Numbered from the stretch's first letter, positions 43,813 to 52,659 are shown. The stretch: 64,000 nucleotides of DNA from Leifsonia sp. Root1293 (GCF_001425325.1 NZ_LMEH01000001.1:2438162-2502161), one strand, 5' to 3'. A program made the numbers and translations. Notes: a model not told the origin generated them from the sequence alone.

Positions 43813-44685
43813 ATGGCGATCGAGAAATGGGTCATCCAGCCCGGCCAGACCAAGGTCATCGACCTGGAGCTCGTCCGCAAGCTCAAGGTCAGCCTCATCG
43901 GCGGACGCGTGAACATCATCGGCCACGACGAGCCCAACGCGCGCGTCGAGGTCAGCAGCGTCACGAGCAAGGAACTCACCGTCGAGATCGACGGCGACCG
44001 ACTCGTGATCGACCACCCCATGGTGCGCTGGGACAACTTCATCGAGGTGTTCAAGGGCTTCCGCGGGCACGCCAAGGCCGAGGTCAGCGTGCTCGTCCCC
44101 CGCGATGTCGAACTCAAGCTCGGCGTCGTCACGGCCGACGCCCTCATCGCCGGGCTCACCACCGACGCGCGGCTCAACACCGTCTCCGGTGACGTGGTCG
44201 CCGACAACATCACCGGCGATCTCGACCTCAACTCCGTCAGCGGCGAGCTCTCCGTCGGCCACCACAGCGGTCGCATCCGCGCCAACACGGTCTCCGGCGA
44301 CATCATCGCCAGCGGCGACATCAGCCGCTTCTCCGCCGATGGCGTGTCGGGCAACATCGTCGTCGACGCATCGGGTACACCCTCGTACGTCAACAGCAAC
44401 ACCGTCTCGGGCAATCTCACGCTGCGGCTCATCCGCGGTGACGGCGCCCGCTACCGCATCAACACCGTGAGCGGAAAGGTGCAGCTCGACGACGTCACCG
44501 TCAAGGGCACTCTGGGCAAGGGCTTCGAGCGCGTCACCGGCTCCCTCGACGGAGGCGCGTGGCTCGACCTGCAGGCGAACTCCGTCGCAGGCGACGTCTC
44601 GATCGTCGGTCGCACTGTGGCGCCGGCCGACTCACCGGCCTCGGCCGATCGGGCCGAGCAGAACGATGGGCAGGCCGCAGAATGA
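43813..44685 (+). CDS. DUF4097 beta-strand repeat protein
   Basis: 290 residues; AAGGAG at 43801-43806 precedes ATG 43813. After residue 100 the protein is a regular beta-helix-like series of NTVSGDVVADNITGDLDLNSVSGEL-type repeats (period about 18-20), the mark of DUF4097 adhesin-like proteins. It has no signal peptide or membrane segment. It is the first gene of an operon with a PadR regulator, whose ATG overlaps its stop (ATGA). DUF4097 and PadR genes are often paired, but the role is unknown, possibly in envelope stress sensing. Confidence 0.85.
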   Translation: MAIEKWVIQPGQTKVIDLELVRKLKVSLIGGRVNIIGHDEPNARVEVSSVTSKELTVEIDGDRLVIDHPMVRWDNFIEVFKGFRGHAKAEVSVLVPRDVELKLGVVTADALIAGLTTDARLNTVSGDVVADNITGDLDLNSVSGELSVGHHSGRIRANTVSGDIIASGDISRFSADGVSGNIVVDASGTPSYVNSNTVSGNLTLRLIRGDGARYRINTVSGKVQLDDVTVKGTLGKGFERVTGSLDGGAWLDLQANSVAGDVSIVGRTVAPADSPASADRAEQNDGQAAE

Positions 44686-45296
44686 CACCGCCGGTCTTCG
44701 CCCACGGCAACCTGCGCCTCTACCTGCTCAGCCTCTTGGCGGAGCAGCCCCGCCACGGCTACGAGCTCATCACGGCCCTCAGCGACCGATTCGGCGGCAC
44801 CTACAGCCCGAGCGCCGGCACCATCTATCCCCGACTCGCGAAGCTCGAGGAGGAGGGGCTGGTGACGAAGTCGACCGATGGCCGCAAGACCGTCTACGAG
44901 ATCACGGATGCCGGTCGCGCCGAACTCGCCGCCCGGGAGCACGAACTCGCCGGCATCGAGAACGAGGTGACCGACTCCGTGCGACGGCTCGCCGACGAGG
45001 TGCGATCCGAGGTCAACTCCGCGATGAAGAGCCTGCGCGCCGACCTCGCGAGCGCCGCCCGCGACGCCAGGCGTTCCGGCACGACGACTCGGGCCAGTGA
45101 CAGCGTCACGTCGGAGACCAACCGCGCCGTGCGCGATGCCGACGTCGCGATCAACGAGTTCCGGCAGCAGCTGCGCACCGACCTGCGGCTGCAGGCGGCG
45201 CGCACCGGAGTGAGCGATGCGAGTGTCACGATGCTCCGTCAGCGTCTCGTCGAGCTGCGCACCGAGTTCCTGGACTCGCTCGCCGCGAAGGACTGA
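44682..45296 (+). CDS. PadR-family transcriptional regulator
   Basis: 204 residues. N-terminal winged helix (1-80): LRLYLLSLLAEQPRHGYELITALSDRFGG and YPRLAKLEEEGLVT, followed by YEITDAGRAELAARE. Residues 90-204 are predicted helical with many Arg, Asp and Glu residues, consistent with a long dimerisation region of the Vir-like PadR type. It is coupled to the DUF4097 gene by ATGA overlap. The twin ATATAT palindromes upstream of the operon are the likely binding sites, so it would repress both genes. Confidence 0.9.
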   Translation: MTPPVFAHGNLRLYLLSLLAEQPRHGYELITALSDRFGGTYSPSAGTIYPRLAKLEEEGLVTKSTDGRKTVYEITDAGRAELAAREHELAGIENEVTDSVRRLADEVRSEVNSAMKSLRADLASAARDARRSGTTTRASDSVTSETNRAVRDADVAINEFRQQLRTDLRLQAARTGVSDASVTMLRQRLVELRTEFLDSLAAKD

Positions 45297-45328
45297 CGCC
45301 GGTCGGCGGCCCATGGTGTGATGTGCTC

Positions 45329-45856
45329 ATGGCAGACGTGACACTGAAGCCCTGGGCCGCCGACGACATCGAGACGCTGCGACGCAGCAATGCCCCCGAG
45401 ATGATGACCTACCTCGGAGGTCCCGAGACCGAGGAGAGCCTGCTCGCCCGTCAGGAGCGCTATCTCCGGCTCGGTCGCGACGGTGAGGCCCACATGTTCC
45501 GCATCGTCACGCCGGAGCATCCGGAAGGCGTCGGATCGATCGGCTACTGGAACACCGTTCACCACGACATCGCCGTCTATGAGACGGGATGGAGCGTCGA
45601 ACCGGCGTACCAGGGCCAGGGCATCGGCACTCGGGCCCTCATGGCCGCACTCGAGCATGCCCGGTTCGTCGGCGGCAGGCGCTCGGTGCACGCCTTCCCC
45701 CGCATCGACAACGCGGCATCGAACGCGATCTGCGCCAAGGCGGGCATGACCCTCAGCGGTGAGATCGACTTCGAGTATCCGCCCGGGAACCCGATCCGGT
45801 GCAACGACTGGATGTTCACCCTCGCGCCACCGCCCGTGATCGGCGGAGGAGAGTAG
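45329..45856 (+). CDS. GNAT-family N-acetyltransferase (RimJ/RimL type)
   Basis: 175 residues starting MADVTLKPWAADDIETLRR. The acetyl-CoA loop SVEPAYQGQGIGTRALMAAL fits Q/R-x-x-G-x-G/A, with the following FPRIDNAASNAICAKAGM typical of the ribosomal-protein or amino-group acetylating type. The substrate is unknown. It follows the PadR gene by 32 bp but has its own start region; it may or may not be in that operon. A clear promoter for the next gene overlaps its downstream gap. Confidence 0.85.
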   Translation: MADVTLKPWAADDIETLRRSNAPEMMTYLGGPETEESLLARQERYLRLGRDGEAHMFRIVTPEHPEGVGSIGYWNTVHHDIAVYETGWSVEPAYQGQGIGTRALMAALEHARFVGGRRSVHAFPRIDNAASNAICAKAGMTLSGEIDFEYPPGNPIRCNDWMFTLAPPPVIGGGE

Positions 45857-45895
45857 CGTCACGCGTAAGGGTTCCGTGAGGGAATCGTGTGGAAC

Positions 45896-45923
45896 TTGAC
45901 AGTGCGCGCCGAATGAGTAGGTT
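45896..45923 (+). promoter_or_regulatory. Strong sigma-70-type promoter of the KimA-like gene
   Basis: Consensus TTGACA at 45896-45901, 16-bp spacer, TAGGTT at 45918-45923; the GTG start follows 8 nt later. It implies a leaderless mRNA. Confidence 0.75.
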
Positions 45924-45931
45924 TGTCCCCC

Positions 45932-48046
45932 GTGGCAAATGACGGGGCATCCACGCCCCCACCAGAACTGAAGTCGCCGAAACACTGGATCATCGGCGAC
46001 CCGCTCCCCAGCGAACGTCTCGAGGGGCAGCTGCTTCCGAAGCACCTCGCGCTCCCGATCTTCGCGAGCGATCCGCTCTCCTCCGTCGCCTACGCGCCGC
46101 AGGAGCTGCTGATGATCCTGCTGCTCGGCGGGCTCTCGTTCCTGACCTTCGCGCCGTGGGTCGCCGCGGCCGTTGTGGTGCTCCTCATCACCGTCGTCCT
46201 GTCGTACCGCCAGCTGGTCAAGGCCTACCCGTCCGGTGGCGGCGACTACGAGGTCGCGCACAAGAACCTCGGCGAGAAGGCGGGCCTCGTCGTGGCCTCG
46301 GCTCTGCTCGTCGACTACGTCATGACCGTCGTCGTGTCTGTCGCATCCGGAGTCGACAACATCATCTCGGCCCTGCCCTGGCTGGCACCGTTCCGGGTCG
46401 AACTGGCCGTCTTCTTCGTGATCGTCCTGGCGGCGGTCAACCTGCGCGGAGTGAGCGAGTCGAGCAAGGCCTTCGCGATCCCCACGTACATCTTCATCGG
46501 CAGCGTGTTCGTGATGATCGTCGTGGGCTTGGGCCAGACCATCTTCGGCATCGCTCCGGTCGCCGAATCCGCCTCGTACACGGTTCAGGGCGAGCAGCTC
46601 ACGCAGGCCGCCATCGTGCTCCTCCTGCTGCGTTCCTTCGCGAGCGGATGCTCCGCCCTCACAGGCGTCGAGGCCATTGCCAACGGTGTACCGGCCTTCC
46701 GCCTGCCCAAGGTGAAGAACGCCCAGAGCACTCTCGTGATCATGGGCGGCATCGCCATCACGCTGTTCGTCGGGCTCACGGCTCTGGCACTCATCTCGAA
46801 CGTGCACTACGCCGAGAACCCGTGTTCGCTCCAGGGCTGGGCCGACTGCGCCACCGAACCGCAACTCTCGCTCATGGCGCAGGTCGCCGGAGCCGTGTTC
46901 GGCAACAGCTCCATCATGTTCTTCGTGATCCAGGCTGCCACGGCCCTCGTGCTGCTGCTCGCGGCGAACACGGCGTTCAACGGATTCCCCCTCCTCGGCT
47001 CGGTCCTGGCCAAGGACGGCTACGCTCCGAAGTCGCTCTCCACCCGCGGCGACAGGCTCATCTACTCCAACGGCGTGCTGCTGCTCGGCCTCGCGGCCGT
47101 GGTCATCCTCGTGGTGTTCCAGGCCAACCTCACCGTGCTCATCCAGCTCTACATCATCGGAGTCTTCGTCTCGTTCACGCTGGGGCAGTCCGGCATGGTG
47201 CGCCACTGGCTCCGCGAGCTGAAGACACCGGGGGCACCCCGGGGATCGATCATCAAGAGCCTCACCATCAACGCGCTCGGCGCCGGCATGACCGCCATCG
47301 TGCTCGTGGTGGTGACCATCACGAAGTTCGGTCACGGCGCCTGGATCGTGTTCGTCATGATGCCGATCCTGTTCTTCCTCATGATGGGCGTGAACCGCTA
47401 CTACCGCGACGTCGCGAAGGAGGTCGAGGTCGATCCCACCACGACGTTCGGCGCGACCGGCGACCACGCCATCGTTCTCGTCGGCAAGGTCCAGAAGCCC
47501 GTTCTCAAGGCCCTCGACTACGCCATCGCTGCGCGCCACGAGAGCCTCGAAGCCGTGCACGTCTCCATCGACGATGAGGAGACGAAGCAGGTCAAGAAGG
47601 ACTGGGTGCGCATGAACATCCAGGTTCCGCTGCGCATCATCCAGTCGCCGTACCGCGATCTCAGCTACCCCGTCATCCGTCACGTCAAGGATCGCCGTGC
47701 CGAGCACGGATCCGAGGTGACCACCATCTACATGCCGCAGTACATCGTCGGACACTGGTGGGAGTCGTTGCTGCACAACCACAAGGCCCGTCGCATCCGC
47801 CAGAAGCTGATGCTCGTGCACGGTGTGACCATTGCGCTCGTGCCGTGGCTGCTCGACTCCTCCGACCTGCTCTACGGCCGCCGCTCGCGCCCACTGCCCG
47901 GACAGGACCGCCGCGGCGAGCCCGTCCGCCCCATACCTCGAGCGCCCATGCCGCCGGCGACGATCACGACGACGACGGTCGCTCCCCCCTCCATGGCGCC
48001 GGGCGTCTCGCGCCCGGCGGCGTCACGCCGACGCAAGCGCAAGTAG
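45932..48046 (+). CDS. APC-superfamily permease, KimA-like potassium/amino-acid transporter
   Basis: 704 residues from GTG 45932; a TTG at 45923 is possible but overlaps the -10. The first ~490 residues carry about 12 membrane segments with the APC-type opening LALPIFASDPLSSVAYAPQELLMILLLGG. The C-terminal ~200 residues are soluble (HAIVLVGKVQKPVLKALDYAIAARHE) and resemble the cytosolic domain of the potassium importer KimA. So potassium uptake is inferred; amino-acid transport is the alternative. No c-di-AMP riboswitch fits in the short upstream gap. The last 45 residues are Pro/Arg-rich and poorly conserved. The stop codon TAG doubles as the -10 start of the crcB promoter. Confidence 0.8.
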   Translation: MANDGASTPPPELKSPKHWIIGDPLPSERLEGQLLPKHLALPIFASDPLSSVAYAPQELLMILLLGGLSFLTFAPWVAAAVVVLLITVVLSYRQLVKAYPSGGGDYEVAHKNLGEKAGLVVASALLVDYVMTVVVSVASGVDNIISALPWLAPFRVELAVFFVIVLAAVNLRGVSESSKAFAIPTYIFIGSVFVMIVVGLGQTIFGIAPVAESASYTVQGEQLTQAAIVLLLLRSFASGCSALTGVEAIANGVPAFRLPKVKNAQSTLVIMGGIAITLFVGLTALALISNVHYAENPCSLQGWADCATEPQLSLMAQVAGAVFGNSSIMFFVIQAATALVLLLAANTAFNGFPLLGSVLAKDGYAPKSLSTRGDRLIYSNGVLLLGLAAVVILVVFQANLTVLIQLYIIGVFVSFTLGQSGMVRHWLRELKTPGAPRGSIIKSLTINALGAGMTAIVLVVVTITKFGHGAWIVFVMMPILFFLMMGVNRYYRDVAKEVEVDPTTTFGATGDHAIVLVGKVQKPVLKALDYAIAARHESLEAVHVSIDDEETKQVKKDWVRMNIQVPLRIIQSPYRDLSYPVIRHVKDRRAEHGSEVTTIYMPQYIVGHWWESLLHNHKARRIRQKLMLVHGVTIALVPWLLDSSDLLYGRRSRPLPGQDRRGEPVRPIPRAPMPPATITTTTVAPPSMAPGVSRPAASRRRKRK

Positions 48047-48055
48047 TCTGCAGCC

Positions 48056-48475
48056 ATGCTCCGTGACCTCGCCGCCGTCTTCGTCGGCGGCTTGGTGGGA
48101 ACAGGCCTGCGGGTGTCGATCGATGCGGCACTGCCGCATTCCGGTGCCCAGTTCCCGTTGTCGACCCTGATCCTCAACGTGTCGGGCGCCCTGGTGCTGG
48201 GGCTGCTCGTCGGCGGCCTCTGGAAACGTCCCGGCGTTCCCCACTGGCTCCGCGCAGGACTGGGCGCCGGCGTGCTGGGCTCGTTCACGACCTTCTCCGC
48301 CGTCATGGTCTCGGTGGTGGGCATGAGCGCCGCGGATGCCGTCGGTCCGGCAACCGTCTACCTCGGGGCCTCGATCGTGCTCGGCCTCGCTGCGGCGTTC
48401 ATCGGCCTCCGCCTCGGATCGACGCTGGCGCACCTCATGATGCCCGGTGAAATCCAGGAGGGAGACACGCTGTGA
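48056..48475 (+). CDS. crcB: Fluoride channel CrcB/Fluc, subunit 1
   Basis: 139 residues with four membrane segments and Fluc motifs: GGLVGTGLRVSID, LNVSGALVLGLL (conserved asparagine) and GSFTTFSAVM. Fluc channels export fluoride passively. Actinobacteria often have two different subunits that form a heterodimer; the second gene overlaps this one by 4 bases (GTGA). TAGTCT at 48044-48049 ends 6 nt before the ATG, so it is probably leaderless, and its -10 uses the stop of the preceding gene. Confidence 0.93.
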   Translation: MLRDLAAVFVGGLVGTGLRVSIDAALPHSGAQFPLSTLILNVSGALVLGLLVGGLWKRPGVPHWLRAGLGAGVLGSFTTFSAVMVSVVGMSAADAVGPATVYLGASIVLGLAAAFIGLRLGSTLAHLMMPGEIQEGDTL

Positions 48476-48840
48476 CTCCTCTCGTCGTGATCGCGACCCT
48501 GCTGTGCGGGGCGATCGGTGCCGTCATCCGCTACCTCGTGACCAAGGCCCTTCCCGTCGTGCCCGGCCACCTGCCGCGCGGTGTGCTGATCGTCAACGTC
48601 GTCGGATCGCTCGTCGGCGGACTGACCCTGGGTCTCGCCGAACGTGCCGCGGTCTCTCCTGAATGGCAGTTCGTCATCCTGAGCGGTGTCTGCGCCGGCC
48701 TGACCACCTTCAGCACCTGGACCGTCGAGACCATCGAGCTCGCCGAGGGCGGGCGCTGGTGGGCAGCAGGGCTGAACATCGCCGTCACGCTGGCCCTCGG
48801 CTTCGCAGTCACCCTGGGCGCCTACCTGCTCGTGCGGTGA
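48472..48840 (+). CDS. crcB: Fluoride channel CrcB/Fluc, subunit 2
   Basis: 122 residues from GTG 48472, with AGGAGG upstream inside crcB-1. Four membrane segments, GAIGAVIRYLVTK at the start, NVVGSLVGGLTLG and GLTTFSTWTVETIEL. It complements subunit 1 to form the antiparallel dimer pore. The two genes are translationally coupled, which would keep the subunits in equal amount. No fluoride riboswitch was recognised in the short upstream gap. Confidence 0.93.
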   Translation: MTPLVVIATLLCGAIGAVIRYLVTKALPVVPGHLPRGVLIVNVVGSLVGGLTLGLAERAAVSPEWQFVILSGVCAGLTTFSTWTVETIELAEGGRWWAAGLNIAVTLALGFAVTLGAYLLVR

Positions 48841-48850
48841 GCCGCCCGCC

Positions 48851-48966
48851 GGTCGAGTAGCGCCCGAGCTCAGCGAGGACGCGTATCGAGACTCCATCCA
48901 GCGAGCCGATCAGTGCGAATGATCTCGATACGCGTGCTCCTGCGTCGCTCGCTACTCGATCAACGT
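48851..48966. repeat. Family A repeat, copy 3
   Basis: GGTCGAGTAGCGCCCGAGCT, then ACGCGTATCGAGACTC, the inverted GATCTCGATACGCGTG and CTCGCTACTCGATCAACG. It lies between the convergent crcB-2 and flavin monooxygenase genes and may serve as a terminator. Confidence 0.82.
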
Positions 48967-48982
48967 CGGTGAGATGAACCGT

Positions 48983-50050
48983 CTACAGCAGCGCCACGAT
49001 CTGCCGCGCGATCATGCGGCCGGCGCGCTGAGCACCGATGGTCGACGCCTGAGGTCCATATCCGGCGAGGAAGACCCGCGGATCACTCCATGACGCACCG
49101 GCCCCGACGCTCACGCCTCCGGTCTTCTCCCGCAGCTTGAGCGGTGCCAGCTGGCGAAGCTCCGGCCGAAACCCCGTGGCCCAGATGATGGCATCGGCTG
49201 GCGAGAACGATCCGTCGCTCCAGCGAACGCCGTCGGGCTCGATGCGCTCGAACATGGGGCGGGCGTCGAGCACCCCGCGCTCGATGCCGGCGGCGATGCG
49301 CCGGCTCCTGGGCACTCCCGTTCCGCTCACGATGCTCGGCAGTGCACGGCCCGATCGAGCGGCCTCATCCTGCGCCGCGACGGCGGCGGATGCCCCCTCG
49401 AGGTCGAGTGCCTCCCCATCCACCCAGTCGATCGGCCGGCGGGACGCCCAGACGGTACTCGCCGCAACCCCCTCGAGCTCCAGCAGGAACCCGATGGCAG
49501 ACGTTCCGCCTCCGACGACCACTACATTCTGGTCGCGGAATTCTTCGGCCGACACGTAGTCGGAGGTGTGCACGTGGCGGCCGGCGAAGTCGCGCATGCC
49601 CGGGTAATAGGGAACGAACGGCGATCCCCATGTCCCGGTCGCGTTCACCAGGAAGCGCGTGCGGGTCTCTCCCTGCGAGTGATGCACGAGCAGGTCGACG
49701 CCGGCGTTCTCGACGCTCGACACCTCGACAGGTCGACGCACCTTGAGTCCGTAGTACTGCTCGTAGCTGCCGTAGTAGGCGCCGACGATCTCGCGAGCCG
49801 ACCAACTGCGGTCGGCCGTATCGAAGCTCAGGCCCATCTCGGCCATGCCCGGCAGGTCGTTGACCTTGTGCGCCGTGCCGAGCTTCAGCGCCTCCCAGCG
49901 GTGCTGCCAGGCGCCGCCTGCGCCGGGCCCGCGATCGAGCACCTGGAAATCGACGCCGGGCTCCAGATCGAACCGCTTCAGGTAGTACGCCACCGACAAT
50001 CCGGCCTGACCGGCACCGATGACCACCACGCTGGTCGCCGCGATCGACAT
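48983..50050 (-). CDS. Flavin-containing monooxygenase-like NAD(P)/FAD oxidoreductase
   Basis: 355 residues, ATG 50050 with GAGGG just upstream. FAD motif VVVIGAGQAGLSVAYYL at 8-24, second dinucleotide motif VVVVGGGTSAIGFLLELEG near 175, and ATGFRPE near 290. It matches the Class B FMO-like group of actinobacteria that uses FAD and NADPH to hydroxylate or reduce small molecules. The FMO fingerprint FxGxxxHxxx(Y/F) appears as FAGRHVHTSDY. The substrate is unknown; there are no operon partners. Confidence 0.88.
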   Translation of the reverse strand: MSIAATSVVVIGAGQAGLSVAYYLKRFDLEPGVDFQVLDRGPGAGGAWQHRWEALKLGTAHKVNDLPGMAEMGLSFDTADRSWSAREIVGAYYGSYEQYYGLKVRRPVEVSSVENAGVDLLVHHSQGETRTRFLVNATGTWGSPFVPYYPGMRDFAGRHVHTSDYVSAEEFRDQNVVVVGGGTSAIGFLLELEGVAASTVWASRRPIDWVDGEALDLEGASAAVAAQDEAARSGRALPSIVSGTGVPRSRRIAAGIERGVLDARPMFERIEPDGVRWSDGSFSPADAIIWATGFRPELRQLAPLKLREKTGGVSVGAGASWSDPRVFLAGYGPQASTIGAQRAGRMIARQIVALL

Positions 50051-50194
50051 ACACCCTCTTCCCGTCGCGGCGCTGTGAGCACAGGCCGAAGTCCGGCCAG
50101 TGCTCCATGCTAAACTACGGGGAAGTTTTCATTAGTCCGGTCCACAGTCCGGGAGGCGATCACGCCACCGGCCAGCATTGTGAGGGGGTCTCGC

Positions 50195-50425
50195 ATGGGG
50201 CGTGGCCGTCAGAAGGCGAAGCACACCAAGGTCGCTCGCGAGCTCAAGTACTTCAGCCCCGACACCAACTACGGTGCCTTGGAGCGTGAGTTGACGCACG
50301 GCGACGCTCGTGTCGTCGACGAGCGGCTCGACGAGGACCTCGCCAAGTGGCCCGAATACGAGGCCAGCGGGTCCGACGACTACGTCGACCACTATGCGAC
50401 CGAAGACGAGCAGAAGCGCGCCTAG
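50195..50425 (+). CDS. DUF3073 protein
   Basis: 76 residues starting MGRGRQKAKHTKVARELKYF at ATG 50195. This opening and the acidic C-terminus (ATEDEQKRA) define DUF3073, a small basic/acidic protein conserved in actinobacteria and usually convergent with purM, as here. Its role is unknown. A -10-like TAAACT lies at 50111-50116, giving a leader of about 75 nt. An upstream in-frame GTG (50180) is less likely. Confidence 0.9.
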   Translation: MGRGRQKAKHTKVARELKYFSPDTNYGALERELTHGDARVVDERLDEDLAKWPEYEASGSDDYVDHYATEDEQKRA

Positions 50426-50444
50426 CGTTCTCTTGTCTTCTTCA

Positions 50445-50473
50445 GCGCGGCGCGATCATTCGCGTCGCGCTTT
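50445..50473. terminator. Hairpin terminator between DUF3073 and purM
   Basis: Arms GCGCGGCGCGA (50445-50455) and TCGCGTCGCGC (50460-50470) pair over 11 bp with one G-T, 4-base loop, followed by TTT. Convergent genes on both sides make it bidirectional. Confidence 0.72.
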
Positions 50474-50542
50474 CGCGTTCGCTGCACGGCAGATCACGCT
50501 CGCAGGCGTGACCGGATGCCCGAGCGACGCGGCGACCGCTGA

Positions 50543-51649
50543 TCAGGCGGCGTAGCCGCCGACCAGACGCACGGCTCCGCCGTTCACGCCCTTCTCGCCC
50601 TGCACGAAGGCACTGAGGTCGCGGCCGGCCGTGGAGACGTGGCCCGCGATCCAGCTCGGGATCCCCTCGGCCTGCATGCGCGCGATGACGCCGGCTGCCG
50701 CATCCGCTGCAACGACCGCGAACATGCCGATGCCGAGGTTCCACGTGCCCTCTGAGCTTTCGAGCGTGGTACCCGCGATGTCGCTGAGGACCCGGAACAC
50801 CGGCGACGGCGACCAGCTGGCACGGTCGAGCTCGACCCAGCTGCCGACGGGCAGGACGCGTGCGAGGTTGGCCGCGATCCCGCCGCCCGTCACGTGGCTG
50901 AGGGAGTGCACGGAGCCGGCGAGGTCGGGATCTGCGAGCAGGCGTACGAGCGGCCCGGTGTAGAGCCGTGTCGGCTCGAGCAGCGCCTCGCCCACGAGTC
51001 CGCCGAGCTCCGGCAGCGAATCCGTGTAGCCGATGCCGCCCTCGCTCAGGATGTGGCGAACGAGCGAGAAGCCGTTGGAGTGCAGGCCGGACGACGACAG
51101 CGCGACGACGACGTCGCCGTCGCGCGCGCGATCGGCGCCGAGCAGCGCGTCGGCCTCGACGGCGCCGACGGCGGCGCCTGCCACGTCGTAGTCGTCCGGA
51201 CCCAGAAGCCCGGGGTGCTCGGCGGTCTCCCCACCCACGAGCGCGGTTCCGGTCTCGGCGCAGGCCTTCGCGATGCCGCCGACGATGGCGGCGATGCGCT
51301 CCGGCACGACCTTGCCGCAGGCGATGTAGTCGGTCATGAAGAGGGGTGTCGCGCCCACGACGATGATGTCGTCGACCACCATGCCCACGAGGTCCTGGCC
51401 GATGGTGTCGTGCTTGTCGATGGCCTGCGCGATGGCGACCTTCGTGCCGACGCCGTCGGTCGAGGTGGCTAGCAGCGGGCGCGAGAACCGGGTGAGGAAC
51501 GACACGTCGTAGAGGCCTGCGAACCCTCCGACGCCTCCCAGGACGTTGGGGCCGTGCGTCTTGGCGACGGCCTCCTTCATCAGCTCGACGGCGAGATCGC
51601 CAGCAGCGGTGTCGACTCCGGCTGCGGCGTAGGACGAGTTGGCGCTCAC
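50543..51649 (-). CDS. purM: Phosphoribosylformylglycinamidine cyclo-ligase
   Basis: 368 residues from GTG 51649. PurM uses ATP to close the imidazole ring of FGAM, giving AIR, in purine synthesis. Typical segments: SYAAAGVDTAAGDLAVELMK, STDGVGTKVAIA, the metal/ATP-binding DIIVVGATPLFMTDY, GETAEHPGLL and HVTGGGIAANLARVLP. TACTCT (51656-51661, other strand) ends 6 nt before GTG, so it is leaderless. It is divergent from a hypothetical gene and not in line with purF as is usual. DUF3073 follows convergently. Confidence 0.96.
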   Translation of the reverse strand: MSANSSYAAAGVDTAAGDLAVELMKEAVAKTHGPNVLGGVGGFAGLYDVSFLTRFSRPLLATSTDGVGTKVAIAQAIDKHDTIGQDLVGMVVDDIIVVGATPLFMTDYIACGKVVPERIAAIVGGIAKACAETGTALVGGETAEHPGLLGPDDYDVAGAAVGAVEADALLGADRARDGDVVVALSSSGLHSNGFSLVRHILSEGGIGYTDSLPELGGLVGEALLEPTRLYTGPLVRLLADPDLAGSVHSLSHVTGGGIAANLARVLPVGSWVELDRASWSPSPVFRVLSDIAGTTLESSEGTWNLGIGMFAVVAADAAAGVIARMQAEGIPSWIAGHVSTAGRDLSAFVQGEKGVNGGAVRLVGGYAA

Positions 51650-51655
51650 GCGTCC

Positions 51656-51737
51656 AGAGTACCGGCTCGCCGACGGGCGGATCGGCCCGGCGGGATCCGC
51701 GCCGGTCCGCGCCTGCGCGTGCTGCGCGGCGTAGAAT
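51656..51737. promoter_or_regulatory. Divergent leaderless promoters of purM and hypothetical gene
   Basis: Minus strand TACTCT (51656-51661) is 6 nt from purM GTG. Plus strand TAGAAT (51732-51737) is 7 nt from ATG 51745. Both lack ribosome sites. The two start regions are back to back, 95 bp apart, and could share a purine regulator, though no PurR-like box was noticed. Confidence 0.6.
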
Positions 51738-51744
51738 TCTCGGC

Positions 51745-52359
51745 ATGAGCATCGGCGGTCAGCCGTCCTGGATGATCCACGAGGATTCGAGCATCCCCGT
51801 GCTCCTCGCGCTGTGGGTTCGCGAGACTCTGCACATCGCCTCCCCGACCGACCTGCCCCGACTTCGCGGGGTTCCCGTCGCCGATGCTCCCGTGCGCGAC
51901 GTCGACCAGCAGGACCGCCTCGAACGCCAGTGGCGCGAGTGGTGGGCCATGACGGTCGAGCCCGAGGCGCATCCGTCGCCGGTGCCCCTCGAACTCATCG
52001 AGGAGTACGGAACCTGGGTGGCCCTGCCGACGACTGGGGCCGACGACCTGGCCGAGGCCATCCGTCCCCTGCACGTGGCCGCGACCTCCTGGGTGGAGTG
52101 GGCGCGCAACGGCTACACGAAGGCGGCGATCGGCCGCCCGTCCGACAGCTACCGCGCCTACGCGGGCACCATCGCCGAACATGAGCGGGAGGTGGGCCGA
52201 CGTGCCCACTCCTTCGAGTTGAACGTCGAGGTGCTGCCGCTCGCCGAGCGCGGCGTCTGGTGGATCGGATCGCTCACCGTGGCCGTGACGGACTCGCTGC
52301 GAACGGATGCAGCAGCCTTCGACGCGGCGATCCATCCGATCATCGCCGAGATCGCGTAG
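51745..52359 (+). CDS. Conserved hypothetical protein
   Basis: 204 residues beginning MSIGGQPSWMIHEDSSIPVLLALW. Notable are the phrase WREWWAMTVEPEAHPSPVPLELIEEYGTWVALP and a late helical region. It has no signal peptide, membrane segment or recognised catalytic motif. It reminds me of actinobacterial proteins loosely labelled zinc-binding dehydrogenase, but I see no dinucleotide fold. It is leaderless, with TAGAAT 7 nt before the ATG, and lies between purM and purF. Confidence 0.75.
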   Translation: MSIGGQPSWMIHEDSSIPVLLALWVRETLHIASPTDLPRLRGVPVADAPVRDVDQQDRLERQWREWWAMTVEPEAHPSPVPLELIEEYGTWVALPTTGADDLAEAIRPLHVAATSWVEWARNGYTKAAIGRPSDSYRAYAGTIAEHEREVGRRAHSFELNVEVLPLAERGVWWIGSLTVAVTDSLRTDAAAFDAAIHPIIAEIA

Positions 52360-52369
52360 CTCCCCCGCG

Positions 52370-52556
52370 AGTCGAGTAGCGCGAGCGGATCGAGTCGGCC
52401 CCGCTGGTCGAGTAGCCAGCGAGCGGAGCGAGTCGGCCCCGCTGGTCGAGTAGCCGGCGAGCGGAGCGAGTCGGCGTATCGAGACCCCGTTCCGCGCGCC
52501 GGTGAGCGTGATCTCGATACGTGACCTCGCTGCGCTCGGGCACTACTCGATCAACG
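52370..52556. repeat. Family A repeat, copy 4
   Basis: Three heads (AGTCGAGTAGCG, GGTCGAGTAGCCAGCGAGCG, GGTCGAGTAGCCGGCGAGCG), then GGCGTATCGAGACCCC, inverted GATCTCGATACGTGACC and CACTACTCGATCAACG. With 103 more bases it fills the 300-bp gap upstream of purF. The purF promoter must lie in or after it. Confidence 0.82.
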
Positions 52557-52659
52557 GGACCCGGCGGCATCCGTGCAGCGAATCCGCAGCCTGCGATGTG
52601 CGAGACTTGTCGCGGCCCGATTCTGGGCCGAAAAGCCAACCCCCGGGAGCCCTTTCCGC

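Noticed and set aside
45857-45931. c-di-AMP (ydaO) riboswitch before the KimA-like gene
   Set aside because: The gap is only 75 bp and holds a -35/-10 promoter directly before the start codon; there is no room for the aptamer.
45239-47821. 860-residue minus-strand open frame
   Set aside because: Antisense to GNAT and the KimA-like transporter; composition rich in His, Asp, Glu and Arg as expected for a shadow frame.
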